Positions 49,020 to 60,862 of a stretch of 64,000 nucleotides of DNA are shown in pieces. The notes below the pieces were generated by a model, which ran no database searches, was not told where the DNA came from, and worked only from the letters and a program-made list of their open reading frames with translations. A program made the translations under genes and the position numbers. The DNA comes from Warburgia ugandensis (Eukaryota; Streptophyta; Magnoliopsida; Canellales; Canellaceae), in assembly GCA_035236585.1 (NCBI GenBank), contig CP141138.1:25493437-25557436 (forward strand), written 5' to 3'. The stretch's first letter is position 1. Every line of letters begins with the position of its first letter.

Positions 49020-51763
49020 CTCTATAAGAGAGACTCCCCAGGGTTTTTCGCAGTAATATAATATCAATAAAGTAAAATGTCAGGATCCTTATCTTAAAAT
49101 TTTGATTTTTAAAATTGACCATAAACAAAAACTCAAATAAGAAGAATTTATTTCAAAATCTGAAGAATCATACAACAACAAAATCATACATTTAATGGTG
49201 AAATGATATTCTTATTTCTATTGAAAAATCAACAAAATCTCCATTGTATTTTGGACCATCACACATAACCCATGCGACACATCAATCACTTGATAAATAC
49301 AATGACATGACATGACACTTAGGAGACTCAGTCTCCATACCCATCTATCCAAATCAAATACAATACTTAATAAAATATATACTCCAATGTTAGACAAGAA
49401 ATCAAGATATGATAACATTGCCTAGGGTTTGTCTGTACACAACCATCACATCCAACATGAATACATATCCTTATATCTAGGTCACAAAGTAAATCATACT
49501 AATATATAGTCCATAAGTCAAATTCCAAGTAAGGTTTAAATAAGCCTTATAGTTTATGAAATATCTCTATACATTATTGGAAGCTGCCATTGCCTTTGCA
49601 TTCTCTATCAGCATGTCAACCTGCTGCTACTCTTTGTATCTGATTCATTGCAAACCAAAGGAAATCCTCAACAAGTCATTGCTTGTGTAGGTGACCACAT
49701 TTAATATCAATTTAAAGCATATCTAATATGATGTATAAAGATCTAAGCTTTTGATAAAATTCATGGATATGAACCATTCATGTAAAAATCTGAATAATCG
49801 ACATCAAGAATGAAACGATGCATGAATAATCAGTTAGAATCACTTATAAAATCCAATGAGGATATGGTTTTACACATAAATATAAAAATATAATATCCAA
49901 ATACCACGGCAAGCATAACAATGAACAATGCATGCTCATGCAATTGGTAAAGTCAAATACCATCTAATCCATCATATCAAAGACTAAATGCATATCATGA
50001 ATAATAGAGCACACAAGCCAAGCATGTCTTTAAAGTGTTCCACTACACTCTTATATTTGGTCATGAGTCCTCATACCAATCCTTGGGTTCCTCACCTGTA
50101 GCTCGCACACCAAGTAGCTTGCTCAACCCGTACACCGGCCAAAATATGGCCTCACACCTAGGCTTCATCCTAAGGGTGCGTCATCACACTGTGGGCATAT
50201 CAAGATATAAACATCCCCTTATGTCATATTACATGAGCATATAGAATAAGTTCAAAGATCACTATGCTGTAGTGGCAATCACTCCAAGGTATAAACCATT
50301 GCTGCTCACTGTTGACTCCAAAATGGGAGACTAGTGTTCACCGAGGCATGGGAGTCAGTCGGACATGCATGGGTGGCTTGCTCATGATTACCACAAACCG
50401 CATGCAATTTTCCCACAAATCAGGGTGGGTGTCTATAATATGTAAACTCAGAGGACGAGTGGCTAACCCTACGACCCTCCATGCATAGAATCCACTGGGC
50501 AAAAACACCCATCATAAATTAGTGAAAACAAAAAATCAAGTATTAGAAAGCCATGCATAATGATCCTTGATGAAATCAAGCTGATAAGGTATTTTAATGT
50601 ATCAATAGCCATGCATAAAAAATTCACTTATAACATCCTCAAATAATCCAAATCAATGCAGCATACAATGTATCAAGAACAATGCATGAATCATGTCAAT
50701 CAAAAAGATAGTATAAACATCAGCAACACATTTTCAATGATAATCTCAAGAGAATCATAAGGTTGTCATACATATCCATGTATCAAACTCTCCATGTGAA
50801 TAGGGCCGTTAAATGAATGATCATGATTTATAAAATAATAGGAATACTAAATGTAGCCACCTATCTTAGACTAAGAACCATTCGTCTGTATCTCTCAAAT
50901 CATTTGGACTCCAAATCTAGTTCAGCCCGTCATAGTCCCATGACCTAGATACATATCACATCAAGGTCATACATAGAATCTAAATTATCTAAATTTGACT
51001 CTCAATTACACCAACATTATACTTTTGCATCTCAATATGTAATGTTCAATACAATCCAAGGGATTATAACCATGAAAGTTTAAGGTGGGGCCCGCCCTAA
51101 TTAGGTAATCATTCAAATCACAATACATCAGGCCCTCTATTAACTGTCTAATTCCTCTTCTTAGTTATATCATCATGTATTTTAGAGTCATTAGGCTTAA
51201 ATAATGCAAATATGAGGTAATTTATTATTTAATTAACCAATTGGGCATTATTACGCAAAATTATGCTCAATCTTATCTTATTATAGTCAAATCAACTACT
51301 CAAATGGCTAAGATAGTAATCTTACCCTGTACAAGTCAATATGAATAGCATATAGCTATCTGCTTAGCCTAATCATCAACCAATCAACTCAATTGTGCTC
51401 GATCTCAGATATTCAAGATGATCTAACCACAATTCTCGACTTGATCACCCCAAATCAAATAAAAAATTAGTTATTCTAGCTAAAAAATCCAATTAAATAA
51501 ATTTTAGTATATGAATCATTGAATTTGATCCAATTTCATACTTGGATCTTTAGTTGATCTGAACTGTTGATCAAGATTGTCTAAATCATCTCCATAAATG
51601 CTTGAGACCCAACATATCTTATATGGATCTTGATTACACTTCATAAGGATCATAACTTACTATTTATATTGGAAAATAATGTTAGATCATCTTAGATTAG
51701 ACGATTTGAAGTCCTATAATTGGTATGATAAAATCGACAGTTGGATCTTCCCTGATCAATAAG

Positions 51764-51931
51764 AAGGAAGATGGGTTTTGTTCTTTGCATTACAAGGATT
51801 ATGAGGTTCATCTAAGATCTCTAAGATCCTCCATGGACTGGTAAGAATAAGGAAGATGGGTTTTGTTCTTTGCATTACAAGGATTACGAGGTTCATCTAA
51901 GATCTCTAAGATCCTCCATGGACTGGTAAGA
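51764..51931. repeat. 85-bp near-identical tandem duplication
   Basis: Two copies beginning aaggaagatgggttttg at 51764 and 51849, differing at one base (gattatgagg versus gattacgagg) in the stretch compared. Confidence 0.95.
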
Positions 51932-52274
51932 ATGAAGGATCAAAGTTCCAGGGTTGAATAGGGTGTACTAAGTCAACTCGGTTCCCCAAAACTAGTTGGG
52001 GGTGAGTTAACTCAAGGAGTCTACTCATCCTGACTTGCCAGGTGAAAGGGGAAACAGGGGAAGAGGTGGCTGTGATGAAGTCACCGCTTCAGCCTGATCG
52101 CAAGGGGAAAAACAAGGGTCCATGGCTTAGTTGAGCTGTGATGGGAAACAAGGGAGAAATGGGAAATTGGGTTCATGTCCAGCCTGAGTGCATCGGTCTA
52201 CCAGGCTGGTTGCGCTGCTAGGGAACTTGATCGGAGAGGAGAAAGAGAGGAGGGAGATAGTGGATTAGGCCAAG

Positions 52275-52303
52275 AAAGGGAAAGGGAAAGGGAAAGGGAA
52301 AGG
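52275..52303. repeat. (GGGAAA)n short repeat
   Basis: About five GGGAAA units inside LTR2. Confidence 0.9.
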
Positions 52304-53029
52304 AGGAGTGAGATGCCTGTGTTAGGGGAGATCGGTTCTCTTTCCATTATCGGTGAATAGAGGGGGAAAAACAAACATGTTGCTGCCTATGAGTATGGGC
52401 ATACCAGGCCAGCTGTCTGAGATAAATCCTAACCTGGGTTTCAATAAATGCCGAAGAAAAAGGGGAATGGTTGTTGACTGGTGAAAAACTCATTCTGGGT
52501 TTCTATCAATGTAGGAAAAAGAGAAGAAAATGATGAAAAACAAGGGGAAAGGGTTTTCCCCTGCTCATCACCATAATGTGTTTTTCGATCCCTCATCGTT
52601 GAAAATGGAAAATTTTTCCAAGGAGGGGCTTAATGCCCTGTTGATTAGAGTGGGCAGATTTACAAGCGGGAGATTGGGTGTAGAAGGGGGAAATGATGCG
52701 TTCCTGGGGTTTTCCCCCTTCATCTAATCCTATTTTCAATCCTCGTGTCATAATACACAAAATAGGAGGGTGCTGTTATCAATTTTAGCCCCCTCTAAAT
52801 TAGTAAAATTTTTGGATTTTTCAGTCCCAATCTCCATTTTTGCCCAAAATTAGTGTCATTGGATTCATATCGACATGTACATTCCAAATTTAATAGTCTC
52901 AAGTTCAATTTTTGAGTTTATAAGAGGTTATTTTCATGAAACTCAATTTTCATGGAATTAAATTATTATTTTATCTCCATTAAAATTATAATCTAATACA
53001 TAGAAAATGACCCAAAAAGGGTCGTTACA

Positions 53030-53500
53030 AATGATGAACTCCATCTCTGGCCTAAGTGGTAAACCAGGCAACTCCTTTGGGAATACATTTCCAAGTTCCC
53101 TTACCATGTCAATCTCCTTTATGCTAGGCATCAACTCGTCTTGAGTCTCTAAGTAGGCTAGATAAGTTTGGCATCTACTAGACAAGAGTTGGATTGTTTG
53201 ACTAGCATAGATGATGCTCATGCTTGAAGTATCCAACAACCCTTGAAACTATATAAACTCTCCATTTGGAGTATACAAAGTCACCTACTTCTTCATACAA
53301 TTGACTAAAGATCCATGCTCTACCAACAAATCCATACTTAGGATGATGTCAAAGTCTGTCATCCTTAGGATGATTAGATTGGCTCTAAGTCTATTATTTG
53401 AGACAATCAAGGACACATCCTGTATAAACTCCCTAACAATAGCCATTGCACCAATAAGAGTACTAACCTTCAAAAGCAAATCTAGTAAAACTTAAGTAAG
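53030..53500 (-). pseudogene. Chromovirus protease fragment (A), minus strand
   Basis: The frame 53479-53285 reads FIQDVSLIVSNNRLRANLII and MTDFDIILSMDLLVEHGSLV, the late protease motif. The frame 53239-52958 reads MVRELGNVFPKELPGLPLRP and EMEFII, the protease-RT linker, and then runs into LTR2 at 53029. The active-site region and nearly all of gag are missing: only about 100 bases separate this from the primer site. RT is absent. Confidence 0.8.
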
Positions 53501-53616
53501 ATTCTTAAATAATACATCTCTCTAATCTCAAACTTGTTACCTAATCCTAAACTTATTTCCTAATTGTTGACACTTAGGATTATACAGTGATCTTAATCGT
53601 GAGCAGTATAGCATGT

Positions 53617-53628
53617 GCTTTGATTCCA
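53617..53628 (-). other. Primer binding site, tRNA-iMet type, two mismatches
   Basis: The minus strand reads tggaatcaaagc against tggtatcagagc, placed five bases after the LTR1 end at 53633. Confidence 0.65.
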
Positions 53629-54800
53629 AATCTGTCACATCTAGGTTTTCTTAAAATAATATTTGAATTTCTTTCAAAATGAAATGAAAATTTCCTTATT
53701 ATTGAAGAGTCGCCAATAAATCATATAATAACCATCACCCATAAAGTAAAGTCCTGTTTAAGGTTTATACAATCCCAATGTCAACAAAACTCTAATAAAT
53801 ACATCAAAAGTTTCCTCATACATCAAAATCTAAGTTTAATAGACCCCTAGAGATCATGTCCATACATCTAGCCTCAAGCAGTCATTACTTTAGCCTTCCC
53901 CTTCTCCTGTGCTATAGTATGTCAATTGAAAATGTTAGTTGTAGAGGATGAGCAAAACAACTACTCAATATGAGTAAAACTAATATATACTAGCCTACTA
54001 AAATAATGGTAAGCAATACTCTAATAGACATATAGGTATCCCCAATATAGATGAGTATATCTCATGGACGTCTTAGGATAATAAGGATCAAGTATAACAA
54101 TTCAACAAGTGTCATTTCATGATTGGATCCACATATAACAATACTACAAAGAATTCTTACCATTGTTATACCAACTCATAATGTAAGCATATGCAAATGC
54201 AAAGCATACTTAATGTCCCCAAAATGCAATAATTCATGAGCTAAATTCGATAAACTATCGATTCAGTAATTACTCATGAATCCATGAGTCAAAGTCAAAA
54301 TCCATGATTAAACCAAGTATGAAATCTTGCTTCCAACGAATGGAAATCAATCAATATAAACTAGATGCCACACATTCCTACCAGTGAAACAAGGTCTAGA
54401 CTATTAAGAGTGACCAACATGTCCAATATCATGATATAAACCTCGTGGGGTTATAGCTGAATGCACAACCATGCTACCATGGGCTCTACCTTGACTCTCA
54501 CAAGCCACCTCCTTTTTAGGATAGGATCAACTAGTGAGAATGACCAACATGTCAGTTTATTTCCAAAATCAATCAGACAACTATGCTCATAGGGTACAAA
54601 TGTCACCCCAGGTAACTATTGCCACCACTACGTACATGAGAAATATCACATGTACTCTCACCAACCCTTATGGGGTTATTGACTACATCTTGAGAACATC
54701 CCCATGAAGCCTACTCTTAAACCATGCCCCTATCTAGCTAGTATATGGTCTAAATCAGATGACAAAACCCAATAGTTTCTCTTAGCATAATGTCTCTATG

Positions 54801-55240
54801 ACTTACAGGGGCCTATAACGGACTTGTCTCTAGGCCTTACAATACTCATCAAGCACTCACCAAAACATAGATCAAAATTGCATCCCCAGGACCTATAGCT
54901 GCCTATAGTATGCTTGCCTCTAGGCCTCACAGTACTCATAGAGCACTTGCCAAAACATCAATAAAAATTGTATCCCCAGGACTTATAACTACTTATAATG
55001 CACTTGCCTCTAGGTCTTACATCACTCATAGAGCATCAGCCAAAACATGAATCAAAATCATATTCCTAGGGCTTGCAACTACCTATATTACGCTTGCCTG
55101 TAGGTCTTATAGCACTTGTAGAGCACTCCACAAAACATCAATTAAAATTGTATCCTAAGGACTTACAGCTACCTGTAGCGCTTGCCTCTAGGTCTTACAT
55201 CACTCATAGATCACCTGCCAAAACATTGATGGAAATCATC
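54801..55240. repeat. 90-bp tandem array, about 5 units
   Basis: The phrase cttgcctctagg starts at 54823, 54913, 55003, 55093 and 55181 (spacing 90, 90, 90, 88). Each unit contains actcatagagcac, ccaaaacat and ccaggactta-a-cta. The units are about 80-90 percent alike by eye. It lies within LTR1. Confidence 0.93.
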
Positions 55241-57949
55241 ACAAAAATATGAATTCCCAGTGCTTAATCTTAGGTATGAAAACATTCTCTCATAATGCAT
55301 ACATGTCATAAATCATGCTCTTCAAGTTCTATGGTTTAATGGTTCCATGTTATAAATTTCATGGTGTGCCAAGTGCAACCATACTAAGTGGTGGTTGTAG
55401 ATTATGACAATCATTTGTAATAGTCTTGATATTATCTCTTATGGTTGAATCACCATCCTATGGTTTGCATGTGTTTTCCCAAGATGTCATCTCTCTCTTG
55501 TTAGGTTACCATCCTTAAGACTAAGGATGCACTAACCACAAGGATTATCATCTCTTAATTCTTGTCAACTAGTGACTAAGGTTTATAAATGATCTTTAGT
55601 ATGAGTCACTTAGGATGTGAGTAGATAAGAGGTTGGTTTATCCATTAATCCTCTCTCTTTTGTCCTTATCTCATGCATTTTATTCCAATTCATAGTTCAT
55701 CCTAATGTGACCAGAAATGGTACTTATCTTTTCATGCATGTTCTAAGAATAGTAACCATAGCATATGCTATCCCAAGTATATCTGTAACGATATTATTGT
55801 TTCCTACTAGGTCAATTCTACTCATTTTCCTTACCTTTATGTAGTTTAATTCAGAAACTATCCATATTACTCCCTCATTTCATGATCTACATCTCATGTC
55901 TTATAAGCACCAACCTAATTCATAATGTTGTGAATGAGTCCTACCCATTAGTTACATCAATTACCTAGGTTAGTGCTTAATGAATTATCACTTATCTTAC
56001 CCTAGCTTAAATGTTGAAGCATACAAGCTACCAATAGTTTACCTAACTTCTTACTTTCTGTTCAAGTAGCTATCTTCTCTATAAATCTAGTTTACCTAGT
56101 TCCATTCCAATTCAACCCAAAATGAATTTTTCTGCAGTTACTTGCATAACTAAGGTGATACTAGGTATTCTTCCTTAGAGTTATTTTCCATGCCCACTCT
56201 CTTACTAGTAAGTCATTTTAGGTAAGGAGTTTCCTACTGATTTTTTCATATTTCATCATTGAATTAAGGTTGGTTATGATCATTAAAAAGTTTTTGCGCT
56301 TCTAGTGTCAAGGTATTCAATTCATTGGTTTGGTCAATTAAGTTTTCATTGCCAACTTAACATTTCATCTTGGGTTCCATTATAGGTTCCATTTTCCTTT
56401 GCATGTCACCCTTAAATCCAATTTTATTCCTATTATTCAGATTTTATTCACTCATATGTCCATCAAATTCCAAAATGAGGTTCATTCCAGGAGCATTCCC
56501 ATAAGGGTTTGGACTCCATCCAAGGCTTTCATCCCTTTCATGACTTCCTATAGCTTTTCAACACTATTTCACTCCATTCATTCACCCTCATACAATCACA
56601 TATATTCCCATTTCTTTGCTTGAATTACAATTAAACATGTATGACTAAGATTCCATAATAGAAAACATGGCATTTACAAGTCCACATAATAGTAGCTAGC
56701 ACACACATTCTACCTCTTAGCAAAACGTCTACCTGTAGTTTCCAATAGGAAGCAGTTTTGTAAATCATGCTTGAGACCTTACAAGAATGGCATTTCAAAG
56801 AGGAAAACTTGTATGCATCACATGATAACACATCATAAATTATTTTAGAACAAATATTGAGGCATTTCCATCCATCAATTTCCCTAGATATACTCAATAA
56901 GCCATATGTCCAAAACTATCTTCTAGTTGTTTCTAATAGGAATTGATTTTGGTATCTACTCAAGGGAGCATAGAGAACATGTACATTTAACAAATAAAAC
57001 TTTATGGAACTTATGTTAAATTTATTCTCATCTAGTAGCATATTCACCCCTCAAACTCTTCGTAAGTGAAATACCTCTTTGTAGTTTCTAGCAAGGGGCA
57101 TTTTCACTTAAGTGGGGTGTTCACCCTCCACTTTTTCCAATTTTTGAAATTTTTTTTTGAGTGTAAATCGTACTGGTGGATTTTAGATAAAAAAGTTGAT
57201 ATTTGGAAATTTTGGTCAGAAGAAGTCAGTGGGCAATCCCCTACAATGCGGAGGCATCCAATTTCCAGCCCCGTGAGCTAGGAAATTGGATTCAACTTTC
57301 AACCCCTCATCTACTGCCAAAACCACTTCCATAGTTCCCAAATTTTCAGTATGTTAAACCATTACACCTCTTTAATAAAAGCCTTCAAAAATTGGTAAAA
57401 ATTTCTCTACCCTAGGATAGAAATACAAGGGTGTTCCCAGCTGGAATTCATGCTTACGTTTCTTCCATTATCAACCCCACCAAAAGTACATGCAACATGA
57501 ATCATGTAAAGGCATTAACTTGCATGCTGAAAATCAGGAATATCAAGCCTGTAAGCATGCTTACATGTAGAGACAAAATGAGATAATCATAGATTAAAAT
57601 AAGAGGTAAAAGAAATCTAAAAAAAATGATTCATCCTTGCATGATATCTACATGCATGATACACACAATCATCCATAATACTCCCATTAAAACCCTTCTA
57701 AAAATACTGTTTTTTCTGGGGATTAAGCCTAAGTTTATATTAGGATTACTCATACAATCTTCTACATCTTTTGAAGCCCTCCAACGGAAGTCCCTAGGCC
57801 AGCTTTTACAGCTCCTTCTCTTGCCTATGATGTTCCACTTCAATGCTTCAAATTTGCCTTCCTTTCTTCTAAGCCTCTGCCTTTATCCACTAGACTTTCA
57901 TTGCCAAGCTTGGGTGTGTCTTTGATTCTCTCTTCTTAGCCACGTACCT

Positions 57950-57951
<2 letters not shown>

Positions 57952-58004
<53 letters not shown>
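57952..58004. repeat. (CT)n microsatellite, about 26 units
   Basis: Uninterrupted CT dinucleotides within LTR1 (GA on the element strand). Confidence 0.97.
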
Positions 58005-58007
<3 letters not shown>

Positions 58008-58761
58008 AAGTGAAATTGTGTGGCGGTTAGGAAGGGAGGCTCCGTAGCATTCCTACTCTCTTATACATGCATGGAGGGACACTTGTCTTTCCCTCCATAC
58101 CTTGGACAATTGGAAGTTCCTTGTAAACACCGTAGGCTACATGCCATCACCACATTACACTTTTAACACGCATGTCTAGCTGCCTTGCATGCAAGAGGCG
58201 AGATTTCCCAGACCATGCAAAAACATGGGAGTTATGGCTGGTCTTGCAAGCAAGGTCAGCCCCCCTTTTGGTTACTTCCATGCAGGTAATGATAGCATGG
58301 GAGATTCCTTAGGTGATCTACTCATTATGCCCTTCCATACCTACTTATGTGCATTCTCAACTATAGCATTTTAACGTCTTACATTCATCCATTAAATTAG
58401 TTTATGTAAACTTACAAACCTCTATTTATTCATTGTTTTTATATAATTGTGGCATCATTACCCTAGCGAACTATAATATCCTATGCTATTTTCTTTATAA
58501 CCCAAGTCTTTAATTCATTTCACCTAATATTTCCATCATCTACCATTTACATCCTAGGCTCCTTAGGACACTTCCACTATCCGCATATCATTTATATTTT
58601 GTCCTCTCTCTTTGCCTTATTCTTTTATTAATAACTTTGCTCCTTAAAGTTCAAGGACAATGATATGTAAATTGGAAAAAAAAAAAGAAAAAAAAAGAGA
58701 CAAAAATGAATATTACCTCATTTTTTGTAGCTGATATTTATTACAAAATGCCTATACTAAA

Positions 58762-58771
58762 CTCTTCCCTT
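58762..58771 (-). other. Polypurine tract candidate of fragment B
   Basis: The minus strand reads aagggaagag, following gaggacaaaatttttgtc, the same wording as before the 3' LTR at 26597. Confidence 0.65.
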
Positions 58772-60862
58772 GACAAAAATTTTGTCCTCGAAATTGGGTT
58801 CATACTCATGTGATCAGAATAACTCCAAGAACCTCTTCTTCATACCATTATTGAACTCTCATGTGGCTTCTTTATATGAATGGTGTTGCCATAGAACCTC
58901 GACATGGGGAATCACCTTGGGTAGCAAGGTCTTCTCTTTTTGGTTTAGGATATACACCATTCACTATTGAAATGTAAGGTCCAGCTGCAACTTGGCTAGT
59001 ACCTAATCCAAAACATGCATAGGATTCGACATGTATTTCCTCATCATATATATGAGGAATACATTGTGCACCTTTGCTAATGAGGGTGGAACTGCTAGTC
59101 TATAACCAACTCTAACTACCCTCTAAAGTATCTCAAATGGACCCATATATTTGAGGCTTAGCTTACCCTTCACCCTAAATCTCTTCACTCTCTTAGTCAA
59201 AGACACCTTTAAGAAAATGTCGTCCCAACCTAGAACTCAAGATTTCTCCTCCCTAGGTCATCATAGCTCTTCTATCTACTATGTGTTGCCAATAAATGCC
59301 TCTGATTCAATCTCACCTTCCTAACATACTACTCTATAAGATCTAACCTAATAAATTGTATTTCCCCTACTTCACTTTAATATATCGGTGCATGGTATGG
59401 CCTATCATAGAGTGCCTCATACGGTGCCATGCTGATGCAAGAGAGGTAACTATTGTTGTAGGAGAGCTCCACCAAGAAGAGGATTGTCCTAACAATCCTT
59501 CAGTCTAGTGCACAAGTTCATAGCATATGTATATTCCTCTCTAATTGGCCATTAGTTTGAGGATGAAAAGCTATTCTGAAATGTGAAGAAGTGCCTAGCC
59601 TTTCCTACACACTCTGCCAAAATTGAGAAGTAAACCTACTATCCCTATTCAAGATGATCGCCAGTGGAATTCTATACAAGCTCACTATCTCCTTAAAATA
59701 TAGCCTAATCAGACTACCTATTGATTGCTTTTGTCAAATCGGTAGGAAGTAAGTTGACTTGGTCAATCGATCTATAATGATCTAAATAGTATCATGCCCA
59801 TTAGAGGTCTTAAGCAATCCAACCACAAAACCCATATTCTTGTGGTCCCACTTCCAAATTGGATGCTCTAGTGTATGCAACAATCCTACAGGTCTCTAGT
59901 GCTCTGCCTTAAACCATTGAAATGTCATGGATCAAACCACGTAGTCTCATATGTCATAATTTTGTTCATGCTTCTATAGTTTATCTGGAGGCATATGCAA
60001 TCATCTTGCCATTCTCCATGAGAACACTCCCCAACCCCTTTCTAGAGGCACAACTATACACTACAAAACTGTGACTACCATCCAGTAAGGATAGAGCTAG
60101 TGCAAACATGAGCTTCTCCTTCAACTCTTAGAAGCTCCTCTCATAGTCCTCTAGCCAAACAAAATTCTAGTCCTTCTTAGTCAATGAGAATTCCTCAATA
60201 AATTTCTATTACTAGCTTATTAGGCCTAGAAAATTGTGCATCTTATTCATAGTCTTAGCCCACTCCCACTCATCCATTGTGTCAACCTTCGGGAATTCAC
60301 GACAATCCCATCCTTGGATATGATATGTCCAAGAAAATTCACATGATCCAGCCAAATTTCACACTTTGAGAACTTGACATACAACTAATGTGTTTGTATA
60401 GTGCTTAACAAAGTCCTTAAGTGCTCACTGTGCTCCTTAGCCAAATGGCATCACTAAAACTCGTAATGGCTATATCGAGTTCTAAATATAATGTTAGGAA
60501 TGTCTTAATCCCATATCATCTAATGGTAACCACTCCCAAATCAACCTTTAAAAAGACTTTGGTTGAGTTCAAGTAGTGAAGGAGATCATTGGTACAAGGC
60601 AAAGGGTACTTGTTCTTTATCGTGACCTCTTTCAGTAACCTTAATCAAAACAAAAGTTGTAAGGAGCCATCCTTGTTCTTCACAAATAAGACCAGAATCC
60701 CCCAGGGCAAAACACTAGGGCAAATAAAACCCTGATCTAGTAGCTCCTGTAGCTCCACTTTCAACTCCTTAAGCTCTATAGTAGCCATACGATAAGGGGC
60801 CTTTGAGATGAGTCCTACTCTAGGTAGTAGCTTGATATATATAGAAATATTACATACATTGT
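58772..60862 (-). pseudogene. Chromovirus RT-RNaseH-integrase-chromodomain fragment (B), minus strand
   Basis: Starting near 60855 the minus strand reads [34 protein letters not shown] and [11 protein letters not shown]. After MPFG (about 60450) the reading passes straight to KEHSEHLRTLL and LYVKFSKCEIWLDHVNFLGH, so about 35 codons with the catalytic RT motif are deleted. RNaseH is cut short near 59950 and joins KAEH-RPVGLLHTLEHP. In the integrase core the first catalytic Asp is Gly (KNMGFVVGL), the second remains (NRDSRFTSQFWQS), and the Glu remains (GQLERNI). LSYNNSYLSCISMAPYEALY follows. The chromodomain (VYILNQKEKTLLPKVIP, VEVLWQHHSYKEAT) has TGA at its Trp (58861-58859). Confidence 0.85.

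Larger units (their letters stand above)
49078..53029 (-). mobile_element. Chromovirus LTR (LTR2), minus strand, 3.95 kb
   Basis: On the minus strand it starts TGTAACGACCC at 53029, directly after a protease fragment, and ends GGATCCTGACA at 49078. Near 50480-50340 the minus strand has the phrases tgcccagtgg, agggtcg and cacccaccctgattt, as in other chromovirus LTRs here. No primer site follows at 49077, so it is a 3' or solo LTR. No matching 5-bp duplication was found. Confidence 0.7.
53633..58745 (-). mobile_element. Chromovirus LTR (LTR1), minus strand, about 5.1 kb
   Basis: On the minus strand it starts TGTAATAAATATCAGC at 58745, 16 bases after a purine tract (58771-58762), and ends CTAGATGTGACA at 53633 before a primer site. 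It thus acts as 3' LTR for pol fragment B and as 5' LTR for fragment A. It is longer than the other chromovirus LTRs here; a 90-bp tandem array and a CT array contribute, and an unrecognised insertion is possible. Frames inside have no known domain. Confidence 0.65.

Noticed and set aside
54801-55240. CRISPR-like array
   Set aside because: The 90-bp units are contiguous and repeated along their whole length with no unique spacers, and the sequence is plant nuclear DNA.
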